A stretch of DNA of 64,000 nt from an uncultured Prevotella sp. (GTDB lineage: Bacteria > Bacteroidota > Bacteroidia > Bacteroidales > Bacteroidaceae): the NCBI GenBank assembly GCA_934254985.1, contig CAKQMS010000005.1:61144-125143 (forward strand), in the 5' to 3' direction. This document shows positions 45,794 to 54,171 of this stretch, piece after piece. Below the pieces are notes generated by a model. That model saw nothing but the letters and a program-made list of their open reading frames with translations, was not told the origin of the DNA and did not search any database. Positions within the stretch are counted from its first letter, which is position 1. Each line of letters begins with the position of its first letter. A program made the position numbers and the translations under genes.

Positions 45794-45969
45794 CGTAGTT
45801 CTCGAATAGCGCTCCCAAGTTCCATTCTGTTTATTTGTGTTTTGTTTCGTAAACACAGATATACGGCTTCTGTCGCTATTTGCCTGTCGTCTACGGGTAG
45901 ACTGGCAATCCAAAGGCTGACAGGTAAATTGCCTCCGGCCATCATTATTTGATCTAAATTCTTTTCCAT
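45760..45969 (-). CDS. small protein fused in frame-shift to, or paired with, the kinase-like frame
   Basis: A 69-residue frame, MEKNLDQIMMAGGNLPV then SLWIASLPVDDRQIATEAVY, with normal coding composition. It has its own promoter just upstream (-7 element at 45998-46005). Its last codons overlap the kinase-like frame, which lies in the -1 register. No slippery heptamer is evident in the overlap. It could be the true N-terminus of the kinase protein (total about 270 residues), or a separate antitoxin-like small protein. I do not recognise a named family. Confidence 0.6.
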   Translation of the reverse strand: MEKNLDQIMMAGGNLPVSLWIASLPVDDRQIATEAVYLCLRNKTQINRMELGSAIRELRRRMRANDLSQ

Positions 45970-45997
45970 TGTTCATCTTTCTTTTTATTTCTTTTTG

Positions 45998-46005
45998 CAA
46001 AGATA
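45998..46005 (-). promoter_or_regulatory. -7 promoter element for the small protein/kinase unit
   Basis: On the minus strand TATCTTTG matches TAnnTTTG 29 bp before the ATG at 45969. This indicates transcription independent of prfC. Confidence 0.55.
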
Positions 46006-46033
46006 CATTATTTATGTGATAAATTAAAGTATT

Positions 46034-46073
46034 TAACAAAAAAACGCCATAAGCAAACCGAATACTTATGGCG
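46034..46073 (-). terminator. intrinsic terminator after prfC
   Basis: CGCCATAAG at 46045-46053 pairs with CTTATGGCG at 46065-46073. On the minus strand it is followed by TTTTTTTGTT. Confidence 0.8.
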
Positions 46074-46127
46074 ATTATGTTGATAGCTAATGATATAGCT
46101 AATGGGATGACTAAGAGATATATAGCC

Positions 46128-47717
46128 TTAGAATTCAGAAGTGAAGTGGAACTTGATGTCCTCGAAATCTTGCTGAGCCATGCTGAGCACATAACCAGAG
46201 TCGGCGAGGAATACATCGCGACCCTCGATGTCTTTTGCCATGTACTGATACTTGCGCTTCTTGAACTGATCAAGCTGCTCGGCATTGTCGCTCTCTATCC
46301 AGCAAGCCTTGTGGAGGTGAACAGGTTCCCAACGACACTTGGCATTATATTCGTTTTCAAGACGATACTGGATAACCTCAAACTGAAGCTGACCAACAGT
46401 ACCTACTACACGGCGACCATTGAACTGGTTGACAAACAACTGAGCAACACCCTCGTTCATAAGCTGCTCCAATCCCTTCTGGAACTGCTTGCTCTTCATA
46501 GGGTCGTCGTTCTCAATATATTTAAACATCTCTGGCGAGAATGATGGCAAACCACGGAAGTGGAGCAGTTCACCCTCGGTGAGAGTATCACCAATCTTGA
46601 AGATTCCATTATCTGGCAAACCTACGATGTCGCCAGGATAAGCCTCGTCGATAGTGCTCTTGCGCTGAGCCATAAACTGAGTAGGCGAAGAGAAACGTAC
46701 GGTCTTGCCCAAGCGGATATGCTGGTAAGGCTGATTGCGTACGAACTTGCCCGAGCAAACCTTGCAGAAGGCGATACAGCTGCGGTGGTTAGGGTCGATA
46801 TTGGCAGTAATCTTGAAGATAAAACCTGTGAACTTAGGTTCCTCAGGACTTACCATACGTTCCTCTGCCTTAGTAGGACGAGGCGAAGGGGCAATCTCAA
46901 CGAAGCAGTCGAGGAGTTCCTGTACACCGAAGTTGTTGAGAGCAGAACCGAAGAATACTGGTGCTACCTCAGCAGAGCGATAGCTTTCTACTTCAAACTC
47001 AGGATATACACCATTTACGAGCTCAAGGTCGTCGCGTAGCTGTTGTGCCTCACGCTCACCTACATGCTGGTCGAGTTCGGCAGAGTCGATATCTACGCTC
47101 ACCTTCTCAGTTACTCGCTGCTTGTTAGGAGTGAAGAGGTTGAGCTGCTTCTCGTAGATGTTGTATACACCCTTGAAGCGAACACCCTGACCGATAGGCC
47201 ATGACAATGGGCGAACCTTTATCTTGAGTTCCTCTTCAAGTTCATCGAGAACATCGAAAGGATCACGACCTTCGCGGTCCATCTTGTTAATGAAGATGAT
47301 AACAGGAGTATTGCGCATGCGGCAGACCTCCATAAGTTTTCTGGTCTGTGCCTCAACACCCTTAGCCGAGTCGACAACGATGATGGCAGAGTCTACGGCT
47401 GTAAGTGTGCGGTATGTATCTTCGGCAAAGTCCTGGTGTCCAGGGGTGTCGAGGATATTTACCTTATATGGGTCGCCCTCTAAGCCTTCAGGCAGATAGT
47501 CGAATTCCATAACGGAAGTAGATACAGAGATACCACGCTGTTTCTCGATATCCATCCAGTCGGAAGTGGCAGTCTTGCGAATCTTGTTGTTCTTTACGGC
47601 TCCAGCCACCTGAATCTGACCACCGAAGAGAAGGAATTTCTCAGTAAGAGTAGTCTTACCAGCGTCAGGGTGAGAGATGATGGCGAAGGTTCTTCTTCTT
47701 TCTATTTCTTTTGACAT
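46128..47717 (-). CDS. prfC: peptide chain release factor 3
   Basis: Translational GTPase that removes RF1/RF2 from the ribosome after termination. The G motifs are intact: G1 [12 protein letters not shown] (about 15-26), switch [17 protein letters not shown] for guanine specificity, and SWPIGQG after it. Later domains include [19 protein letters not shown] and [18 protein letters not shown]. The 529-residue length is standard. It is last in a minus-strand run LysE, DUF4924, rmlD, prfC, ahead of an intrinsic terminator. Confidence 0.97.
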   Translation of the reverse strand: MSKEIERRRTFAIISHPDAGKTTLTEKFLLFGGQIQVAGAVKNNKIRKTATSDWMDIEKQRGISVSTSVMEFDYLPEGLEGDPYKVNILDTPGHQDFAEDTYRTLTAVDSAIIVVDSAKGVEAQTRKLMEVCRMRNTPVIIFINKMDREGRDPFDVLDELEEELKIKVRPLSWPIGQGVRFKGVYNIYEKQLNLFTPNKQRVTEKVSVDIDSAELDQHVGEREAQQLRDDLELVNGVYPEFEVESYRSAEVAPVFFGSALNNFGVQELLDCFVEIAPSPRPTKAEERMVSPEEPKFTGFIFKITANIDPNHRSCIAFCKVCSGKFVRNQPYQHIRLGKTVRFSSPTQFMAQRKSTIDEAYPGDIVGLPDNGIFKIGDTLTEGELLHFRGLPSFSPEMFKYIENDDPMKSKQFQKGLEQLMNEGVAQLFVNQFNGRRVVGTVGQLQFEVIQYRLENEYNAKCRWEPVHLHKACWIESDNAEQLDQFKKRKYQYMAKDIEGRDVFLADSGYVLSMAQQDFEDIKFHFTSEF

Positions 47718-47781
47718 GTATTTTAAATGATTGAATTTTATTATGGGGAGTTGTGAAATCCAGGCGTTTAGAATTGTTGGA

Positions 47782-48639
47782 TTATTGTGCCAATAGTTTA
47801 GCTACGCACTTTTCCAACGACTCTTCCCAGTAAGGAATCTCGATGCCATAGGTCTGCTTAATCTTTGTCTTGTCAAGCACACTATAGTGTGGGCGTGCGG
47901 CAGGAGTAGGATATTCTGCAGTATGCAGAGGCTTGACATGGCAAGATGTGATGCCTGCTATGCGATGAATTGCTTTTGTGAAATCGTACCAGCTGATGAC
48001 ACCCTCGTTAGAGAAATGATAGATGCCAGGCACAATGCCGTGGTTGATAGCCGCCATGATAGCTGCTGCAAGGTCACCAGCATAAGTAGGAGTACCTATC
48101 TGGTCGAAGATTACGCCAAGCTCAGGTTTCTCCTGTCCCAAGCGAATCATAGTCTTCACGAAGTTGTTGCCAAAGGTAGAGTAGAGCCAAGCAGTACGAA
48201 TAATCATAGTGTTGGCACATGCTGCCATAGCCAGTTTCTCGCCTTCGAGTTTTGTAGAACCATAAACGCTGTTAGGACATGTAGCCTCGTCTTCGGTATA
48301 TGGAGTGTGGTTGGTACCATCGAAGACATAGTCGGTAGACACCTGTACGAGATAACCACCACGCTTAGCTACTGCTGCAGCAAGATATTCTGGAGCCTTA
48401 GCATTGAGCAGATGGCATAGCTCCTGAGAGCTTTCAGCCTTGTCGACAGCTGTAAATGCTGCACAGTTGACGATGATGTCGATAGCGTTGTTGCTTACGA
48501 ACTCCTCGATAGCTTCGGGGTTAGTGATGTCGAGTTGAGCCACATCGGTATTGAAATACTGATGCTGTGGATTTTCTTTCTCCAAAAGCTGCATCTCGTT
48601 GCCAAGTTGTCCGTTGCAGCCAGTAATAAGGATGTTCAT
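47782..48639 (-). CDS. rmlD: dTDP-4-dehydrorhamnose reductase
   Basis: Last step of dTDP-L-rhamnose synthesis, an NAD(P)H-dependent reduction. The SDR-fold protein of 285 residues has the nucleotide-binding [12 protein letters not shown] at 4-15, [12 protein letters not shown], the catalytic VSTDYVFDG followed by YGSTKLEGE (Y and K of the SDR pair), and RTAWLYS. Rhamnose feeds surface polysaccharides. rmlA lies 10 kb away in the polysaccharide cluster, and rmlB/rmlC are not in the window. The gap to prfC is 64 bp. Confidence 0.95.
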   Translation of the reverse strand: MNILITGCNGQLGNEMQLLEKENPQHQYFNTDVAQLDITNPEAIEEFVSNNAIDIIVNCAAFTAVDKAESSQELCHLLNAKAPEYLAAAVAKRGGYLVQVSTDYVFDGTNHTPYTEDEATCPNSVYGSTKLEGEKLAMAACANTMIIRTAWLYSTFGNNFVKTMIRLGQEKPELGVIFDQIGTPTYAGDLAAAIMAAINHGIVPGIYHFSNEGVISWYDFTKAIHRIAGITSCHVKPLHTAEYPTPAARPHYSVLDKTKIKQTYGIEIPYWEESLEKCVAKLLAQ

Positions 48640-48692
48640 GATTCTATATATTTAATAAGGTGTATCTTTTATTGTTTGTTTTGCCGAGTTGT

Positions 48693-49241
48693 TTAATCCT
48701 CGTCGAAGTTTATACCTTCGGTTTTGTCTTTGTGATAATAGTCGGAGAGCATGCCGATGAAAGTCGTAATCTCCTTTATAGCATTCTGTGTGCTTGGTGT
48801 TATTTCTTTTTGCTGTAAGCGAAGCATCATCACTCCGTAGAGAGCGTTAAGACAGGTTTCTATCTCGTTGATATCCTTGTCGCCGCGATTGCGGAGCTCA
48901 ACGATAAATGGCAATACCTTATAATATTCTGCAGAATAGAATGGGAATTTTGGCGATTGCAACAGCTGAGCATGAAGCTCTGCAAGACTCTGTACCACGA
49001 TTTTGTTTATCTGCAAATGTCCTTTCTCGCGGCATCCCTCTTGGTTCATCATATTGATGAGGTTGCCCCACCAGTCAATTTCTTCGTCCATCTGTTCCTC
49101 TGATAGTTGGAAATTGCTGATATATTCCTTTCTCAATCGTGTTAGCGAACAGTCGTAGGCACGGATGATGTCCTCTACCTGCCACATATATAGCAGATAT
49201 TCGGCTATAGAAGTCTTCCTTAATTCTTGTGCTATGAACAT
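48693..49241 (-). CDS. DUF4924 family protein
   Basis: A 182-residue cytoplasmic, mainly helical protein that matches the DUF4924 group by its N-terminus (MFIAQELRKTSIAEYLLYMWQVEDIIRA in part) and the WWGNLINMM segment. The family is found in Bacteroidota and its function is unknown. It is placed 53 bp before rmlD, which is a common neighbour, suggesting an old operon but not a role. No motif for catalysis or DNA binding is seen. Confidence 0.85.
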   Translation of the reverse strand: MFIAQELRKTSIAEYLLYMWQVEDIIRAYDCSLTRLRKEYISNFQLSEEQMDEEIDWWGNLINMMNQEGCREKGHLQINKIVVQSLAELHAQLLQSPKFPFYSAEYYKVLPFIVELRNRGDKDINEIETCLNALYGVMMLRLQQKEITPSTQNAIKEITTFIGMLSDYYHKDKTEGINFDED

Positions 49242-49343
49242 TGGAAATAAATGTATATTATAAATGTTATTGGAAATACTTTGAGTAAGAGTGTGTTGGG
49301 GTAGGGGCGTAAATACAAATATTAGGTATAGAGAAGTCTACAC

Positions 49344-50009
49344 CTAATAGAATGTATAGAGGTTGAAGATGGTGCCAATGAGCATCACCAATGAGAAGAA
49401 TATCACCAAACTTCCTATCACCTTATTAATAATAAGGATTCCATTCTCATCAAACTTACCACGAATGCGGTCGATGAGCCATGTCAGACCATACCACCAT
49501 AGCAGAGCACCGCCCACAATGCTGGCATATCCCAACGACATCTCGAAATGATGGTCAGGAATGACAAACGTAAACTGTGCAAAGGTTGCCATGAAGATAA
49601 AGATGATAAGCGGATTAGAGAATGTGACAAGGAATGCTGTGAGGCAGTTGTGCCAATAAGAGCCCTTGTTATTACCGCTCTGATGCATATTCTTAGTAGG
49701 ATTGTTGCGGAAACAATATATTCCGAATACCAACAATACTATGCTTCCGATAATCTGCAACCAAAACTTGTTGGTAGGATTAGTGATGAGGTCCATAACG
49801 AAACTCATACCATAGCCTGTAATCAAGGCGTATATGATGTCGCTGATAGATGCGCCAACGCCTGTCACAAAACCATACCAACGACCTTTCTTAAGAGTGC
49901 GCTGTACACAGAGCACTCCTACAGGACCCATCGGTGCTGATGCAAGTATACCGATTAGGATACCCTTAAGCATGACATCAAGGATGTCTATATGAAATGG
50001 AAATGGCAT
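49344..50009 (-). CDS. LysE family amino-acid exporter
   Basis: A six-helix inner-membrane exporter of 221 residues. The N-terminal motif GILIGILASAPMGPVGVLCVQRTL (shown in part here: ASAPMGPVGVL) is the family signature. Helices follow at about 42-62, 75-95, 120-145, 155-180 and 195-218. Substrates in this family are amino acids or related small molecules, and the sequence does not say which. A TAATTTTG element on the minus strand lies only 9 bp before the ATG, so the transcript would be nearly leaderless. It opens the unit that continues with DUF4924, rmlD and prfC. Confidence 0.9.
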   Translation of the reverse strand: MPFPFHIDILDVMLKGILIGILASAPMGPVGVLCVQRTLKKGRWYGFVTGVGASISDIIYALITGYGMSFVMDLITNPTNKFWLQIIGSIVLLVFGIYCFRNNPTKNMHQSGNNKGSYWHNCLTAFLVTFSNPLIIFIFMATFAQFTFVIPDHHFEMSLGYASIVGGALLWWYGLTWLIDRIRGKFDENGILIINKVIGSLVIFFSLVMLIGTIFNLYTFY

Positions 50010-50017
50010 ATCGTCTG

Positions 50018-50025
50018 CAAAATTA
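50018..50025 (-). promoter_or_regulatory. -7 element immediately before the LysE start
   Basis: TAATTTTG on the minus strand ends 8 bp before the start codon at 50009, leaving almost no 5' leader. Confidence 0.5.
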
Positions 50026-50096
50026 CTAATAAAAGTTGAAACAATGGGCTTTTATATAAAAAAATGATTGTATGTATATATTTTTAGTTGTTTCAT

Positions 50097-50127
50097 TTTG
50101 CTCTTTTGTTAATTATTTCTATCTTTG
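50097..50127 (+). promoter_or_regulatory. promoter of the glucokinase gene
   Basis: TTTG at 50097-50100, a 19-bp gap and TATCTTTG at 50120-50127 match the consensus. The leader is about 30 nt. Confidence 0.75.
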
Positions 50128-50163
50128 CAATATATATAACTAAAAACATACAATTAAAAAAGA

Positions 50164-51144
50164 ATGGAATCACAATCAGCAGTAATGAAGCCTTACGTAA
50201 TAGGCTTGGATCTTGGAGGAACAAACTCTGTTTTCGGAATTGTAGATAGTAGAGGTGAAATAAAGGCTACAACAGCCATTAAGACACAGGGCTATGAGAC
50301 TGCAGAAGAATTTGTTGCCTCTGCAGTAGATGCCTTGCAGATTATTATTGACCAAGTTGGTGGCATAGAGAAGATTAAGGCTATGGGAGTAGGTGCTCCT
50401 AACGGCAACTTCTATGACGGTACTATTGAGTTTGCTCCTAATATCAAGTGGGGTCACAACGGTATTGTGCCATTGGCAAAGATGTTCTCTGACAAGCTCG
50501 GCATTCCTGTAGGTTTGACAAATGATGCTAATGCTGCAGCCATCGGCGAGATGACATACGGTGTGGCACGTGGTATGAAAAACTTCATCGTGCTTACTCT
50601 TGGTACAGGCGTAGGATCAGGTATCGTTATCAACGGTCAGTTGGTATATGGATGCGACGGTTTTGCTGGCGAGCTTGGTCATGTTATCATGCGCAGAGAG
50701 AATGGTCGTCCTTGTGGTTGCGGTCGCAACGGTTGTTTGGAGGCTTATTGCTCAGCAACAGGTGTGGCTCGTACAGCTCGTGAATTCTTGCAGACTACAG
50801 ATGAGCCAAGTTCATTGCGCACATTGGACCCTGAAGCTATCACTTCGCTCGATGTTGCTATTGCTGCCAACAATGGCGATGCTTTGGCTAAGAGAGTATA
50901 CGACTTCACAGGCGAAATGCTTGGTGAGGCTTGTGCAGACTTTGCAGCCTTTAGCAGTCCTGAGGCTTTCATCTTCTTCGGAGGTATGGCAAAGGCTGGC
51001 GACTTGATTATGAACCCTATCGTGCGTAGCTATGATGAGCACGTGTTGAAGGTGTTCAAGGGTAAAGCTAAATTCTTGTTTAGCGGACTCGAGGGTAGCA
51101 GCGCTGCTGTGCTCGGAGCATCGGCTATTGGATGGGAGCTGTAA
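50164..51144 (+). CDS. glk: ROK family glucokinase
   Basis: Phosphorylates glucose (or a close hexose) with ATP in the cytoplasm. The 326-residue protein has the ROK phosphate loop LDLGGTNSVFG at about 15-25 and LTNDANAAAIGE. The catalytic region TLGTGVGSGIVI and ELGHVIMRRENGRPCGCGRNGCLEAY follow (given in part), the latter holding the zinc-binding cysteines CGCGRNGC. There is no N-terminal helix-turn-helix, so it is an enzyme, not a ROK repressor. It has its own promoter and is followed by a short repeat element. Confidence 0.93.
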   Translation: MESQSAVMKPYVIGLDLGGTNSVFGIVDSRGEIKATTAIKTQGYETAEEFVASAVDALQIIIDQVGGIEKIKAMGVGAPNGNFYDGTIEFAPNIKWGHNGIVPLAKMFSDKLGIPVGLTNDANAAAIGEMTYGVARGMKNFIVLTLGTGVGSGIVINGQLVYGCDGFAGELGHVIMRRENGRPCGCGRNGCLEAYCSATGVARTAREFLQTTDEPSSLRTLDPEAITSLDVAIAANNGDALAKRVYDFTGEMLGEACADFAAFSSPEAFIFFGGMAKAGDLIMNPIVRSYDEHVLKVFKGKAKFLFSGLEGSSAAVLGASAIGWEL

Positions 51145-51150
51145 AAACAG

Positions 51151-51184
51151 CCTCACCCCCAACCCCTCTCCAAAAGAGAGGAAA
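51151..51184 (+). repeat. short C-rich repeat element after the glucokinase stop
   Basis: CCTCACCCCCAACCCCTCTC then CAAAAGAGAGG forms a small hairpin (CCTCTC/GAGAGG). This C-rich motif is, to my knowledge, a dispersed intergenic repeat in many Bacteroidota. It starts 6 bp after the stop codon. Confidence 0.6.
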
Positions 51185-51288
51185 GTAATATGACTTTTTA
51201 GCTTAAGCATGATTATATTTTCGATTATATGTTATGATTAAATATTAGATTATATATCATTTTTATAATTGATAATAGCTAATAAAAT

Positions 51289-51325
51289 AAACCCCGGAAG
51301 TTATTGTTTGAACTTCCGGGGTTTT
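51289..51325. terminator. strong hairpin terminator after glucokinase
   Basis: AACCCCGGAAGTT pairs with AACTTCCGGGGTT around a short loop, followed by TTTT. The coordinates are good to about 2 bp. Confidence 0.8.
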
Positions 51326-51352
51326 ATCTTGTTGTTAGGATACTTACTAATA

Positions 51353-51533
51353 TCGAATTCTTAAGCCTTGTTATAGTCGATATTTAAGCCTATTACAATC
51401 GATGTTTAAGCCTACTACCGTCGATGACGATATCTGTTAGATTGACATTATGCTTTCTATCAAAGATAGCCATGCTTTCTAATAAATATACGTTTGCTTA
51501 CTATCAAATTTTGCTATGCTTTCTATCAAAGAT
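51353..51533. repeat. two adjacent degenerate arrays with 22-bp period
   Basis: Array 1 has units starting TCGA at 51353, 51377 and 51399 with a shared TTTAAGCCT core. Array 2 has units starting TGCTT at 51451, 51473, 51495 and 51517, exactly 22 bp apart, of consensus TGCTTTCTATCAAA. The first and last units of array 2 are identical over 17 bp. It lies between the 3' ends of glk and the ClC gene. Confidence 0.75.
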
Positions 51534-51604
51534 GTATAAATATAAAAATGTCTATATGTTTCTATATTTATACATCATTAATTATACTACTCTATAAAGT
51601 CTAA

Positions 51605-53377
51605 TTACTCCGCAGAAAAATCTGCCACCATCTTTCTATACATGGTATACAAGCGAGTGCGGGAGATGAATCCTGTAAGCTTGTTGTTGATGTCGACGAT
51701 AGGAAGATATTCGGCATTACTACGTTCGAATTTCTTCATAACCAGTTCCATAGGTTCGTTGGTATAGAGCACTGCAGGAACATGCGACATGAGCTGGCTA
51801 ACATTAAACTTGTTGTATAGCTCGGTGCGGAATACGATATGACGTATTTTTGTGATATCAATATCGCCAAGCAGTCTTCCGCCAACATCAAGTACAGGGA
51901 TGAAGTCAGTCTGGCTTCGGCTGATTACATTCACCAACTTGCCCAATGGCATGTCTGGAGCCACGCTGATATAATCCTTCTCGATGATGCTATCCATACT
52001 CATCAACGTGAGCACAGCACGGTCGGTATGGTGGGTGATGAGTTTGCCCTGACGAGCCAAACGCATGGCGTAGATGCTATGAGGCTCGAAGATGCTTATA
52101 CCCATTACTGAAACTACAGAAACGATAATCAATGGTACGAATAGGGCATAGCCACCCGTGATTTCTGCAATAAGGAAGATACCTGTTAGCGGAGCATGCA
52201 TAACGCCTGCCATAACGCCTGCCATACCAAGAAGAGTGAAGTTCTTTTCTGGTACGTATACGCCTATTTGGTACATATTCCAAAGGCGAGCAAAGAGGAA
52301 ACCGCCAAAACCTCCGATAAACAATGAAGGTGCAAAGGTACCACCACAACCTCCAGCTCCGTTGGTACATGATGTTGCAAAGACTTTGGTAAGCAATACC
52401 AACGCTATATATACCACAAGCAAATTGCCATGACCATAGAATAGAGATTTGTCTAACAGCTGATTCCAATCAGCCTCTGTTGTTCCGTTGAGCAATATGT
52501 TGATAGCAGAATAGCCTTCACCATAGAGTGCTGGAAACAGGAAGATGAGCGAACTAAGCATTACTCCACCAACAGCCAATTTGCCGTATGGATGTCTCTT
52601 CATCTTGGCAAAGATGCCTTCGCAGAACGTCATGGTGCGGATGAAGTAGAGACTTATAAAGGCGCAGAACAATCCTAACAACACGCATGCTGGTAGGCGA
52701 TCTACTTGCCATGCACTATCCATAACGAAGGTGAAGAGAGATTTTCCACCCATCAAAGCCCAAGTGAAAACATTGGCTGTGATGCTGGCAACAAGGATTG
52801 GCAATAGAGATGCCATGGTGAGATCAACCATCAGCACTTCAAGAGTAAACACCAATCCGGCAATAGGAGCCTTAAAGATTCCTGCTATGGCTGCAGCTGC
52901 ACCACATCCTACGAGCAACATCATGGTCTTGTTGTCTATCTTGAACAGCTGACCAAGGTTTGAACCTATGGCAGAACCTGTCAATACAATAGGTGCCTCA
53001 GCACCTACAGAACCACCAAAGCCGATGGTGATGGCTGATGCTATCACAGACGACCAGCAGTTGTGTGGCTTAAGATGCGAACGCTTTGAGGATATGGCAT
53101 ATAGTATTCGGGTGATACCATGCGAGATATTATCCCTAACAACGTAGCGTACGAAAAGGGATGTGAGGTAAATACCAATAACTGGGAATACAAGATATAG
53201 CCAGTTGAAAGAGTTAACTTCGAAGCCCTCGGTGAGGATGGCTTGTATCTGATGAATAAGTGTATGAAGAATGTAGGCAGCGAAAGAGGCCAATATACCT
53301 ATGATAAAAGCCAAGATGAGTAGCATCTGACGATCGGTCAGATGTTTTTCTTTCCATGCCAATATCTTTGTAAACAA
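51605..53377 (-). CDS. clcA: ClC family chloride channel/transporter with C-terminal CBS domains
   Basis: A 590-residue inner-membrane protein with 10-12 hydrophobic segments. The ClC signature segments are present: GGSVGAEAPIV (the gating Glu in a GxEAP form rather than GxEGP) and GGCGGTFAPSLFIGG (GxFxP). From about residue 455 a pair of CBS domains follows (MSMDSIIEKDYISV to PIVDINNKLTGFISRTRLY), which usually bind adenine nucleotides and regulate gating. It probably exchanges chloride for protons or acts in fluoride/acid handling. The second regulatory region is cytoplasmic. It lies alone, with 80 bp to tsaC. Confidence 0.93.
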   Translation of the reverse strand: MFTKILAWKEKHLTDRQMLLILAFIIGILASFAAYILHTLIHQIQAILTEGFEVNSFNWLYLVFPVIGIYLTSLFVRYVVRDNISHGITRILYAISSKRSHLKPHNCWSSVIASAITIGFGGSVGAEAPIVLTGSAIGSNLGQLFKIDNKTMMLLVGCGAAAAIAGIFKAPIAGLVFTLEVLMVDLTMASLLPILVASITANVFTWALMGGKSLFTFVMDSAWQVDRLPACVLLGLFCAFISLYFIRTMTFCEGIFAKMKRHPYGKLAVGGVMLSSLIFLFPALYGEGYSAINILLNGTTEADWNQLLDKSLFYGHGNLLVVYIALVLLTKVFATSCTNGAGGCGGTFAPSLFIGGFGGFLFARLWNMYQIGVYVPEKNFTLLGMAGVMAGVMHAPLTGIFLIAEITGGYALFVPLIIVSVVSVMGISIFEPHSIYAMRLARQGKLITHHTDRAVLTLMSMDSIIEKDYISVAPDMPLGKLVNVISRSQTDFIPVLDVGGRLLGDIDITKIRHIVFRTELYNKFNVSQLMSHVPAVLYTNEPMELVMKKFERSNAEYLPIVDINNKLTGFISRTRLYTMYRKMVADFSAE

Positions 53378-53457
53378 GGTTGCGAGTTTTTATTAATTAA
53401 TACCTATTATATATATAACTCTCTTTGGTTTAGGAATAAGTTTCCTATTACAGAAAC

Positions 53458-54027
53458 TTATTTCCTTATGATAGAAACCACGCCATTGCGATCAAGCTTG
53501 ATGATGCTTGATGGAGTGTGAGGCTTGTGTTCCTGGCGACGAGTCCAGCAAACATAGTCTACAGCATCTAAAATCTCCTGACTGATATCGCAATAGTTTT
53601 GTGCAGCTGGTTCGCCACTAATGTTAGCACTTGTGCTAACGATGGCTTTCTGGAATCTGTAGCAAAGTTCTTTAGAGAATGCCTCTTTTGTGATGCGCAT
53701 AGCTATAGAACCATCTTCTGCTATAAGATTTGGTGCAAGGTTTACTGCATCGTCGAGGATTACGGTAGTAGGCTTTTCAGACAACTCAAAGATATCCCAT
53801 GCTACGTTTGGCACATTGCGCACGTATCTCTGCAAACGAGAGTCGCTATCTACCAAGCATATCAACGCTTTAGAATCGTCTCTATGCTTTATTTTATAAA
53901 CTTTTGCTACAGCCTCAGGGTTTGTAGCATCGCAGCCTATTCCCCAAACAGTATCAGTAGGGTAGAGGATGACTCCACCCTTGCGCATTGTCTCTACTGC
54001 ATTTCTAATATCGTCTTCTGTTTTCAC
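53458..54027 (-). CDS. tsaC: L-threonylcarbamoyladenylate synthase (Sua5/YrdC/TsaC family)
   Basis: Makes threonylcarbamoyl-AMP from threonine, bicarbonate and ATP, for the t6A37 base of ANN-decoding tRNAs. The YrdC domain is complete at 189 residues: GGVILYPTDTVWGIGCDATN, KVYKIKHRDDSKAL (the KxR nucleotide site), SIAMRITKEAFSKELC and IVSTSANISGEPA. There is no Sua5 C-terminal domain. It diverges from fmt, with back-to-back promoters: on the minus strand TTTG at 54110-54113, a 19-bp gap and TATCTTTG at 54083-54090. Confidence 0.95.
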   Translation of the reverse strand: MKTEDDIRNAVETMRKGGVILYPTDTVWGIGCDATNPEAVAKVYKIKHRDDSKALICLVDSDSRLQRYVRNVPNVAWDIFELSEKPTTVILDDAVNLAPNLIAEDGSIAMRITKEAFSKELCYRFQKAIVSTSANISGEPAAQNYCDISQEILDAVDYVCWTRRQEHKPHTPSSIIKLDRNGVVSIIRK

Positions 54028-54082
54028 AATCTTTTTCCTCTTATATTGTTGCGTAAATAAATTATCTTATATAAATATAATG

Positions 54083-54113
54083 CAAAGATAGCTCAATTAG
54101 ACGACATAACAAA
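54083..54113 (-). promoter_or_regulatory. tsaC promoter
   Basis: Minus-strand TTTG (54110-54113), 19-bp gap, TATCTTTG (54083-54090): a full match to the Bacteroidota consensus. Confidence 0.75.
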
Positions 54114-54133
54114 AGAAAAACCTTTTTATTTCT

Positions 54134-54164
54134 TTTGCTATTTCGGCTATTTATGTTAACTTTG
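54134..54164 (+). promoter_or_regulatory. fmt promoter
   Basis: TTTG at 54134-54137, 19-bp gap, TAACTTTG at 54157-54164. The ATG at 54172 is only 7 bp past the element, implying a leaderless or nearly leaderless mRNA. Confidence 0.75.
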
Positions 54165-54171
54165 CCTTTAT

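Noticed and set aside
45976..46285. N-terminal extension of the kinase-like frame
   Set aside because: It reads through the prfC 3' end, its terminator and the promoter at 45998, and its composition is that of a shadow frame.
51353..51533. Possible CRISPR array
   Set aside because: Units are 22 bp with no constant repeat/variable spacer pattern and no cas genes are present.
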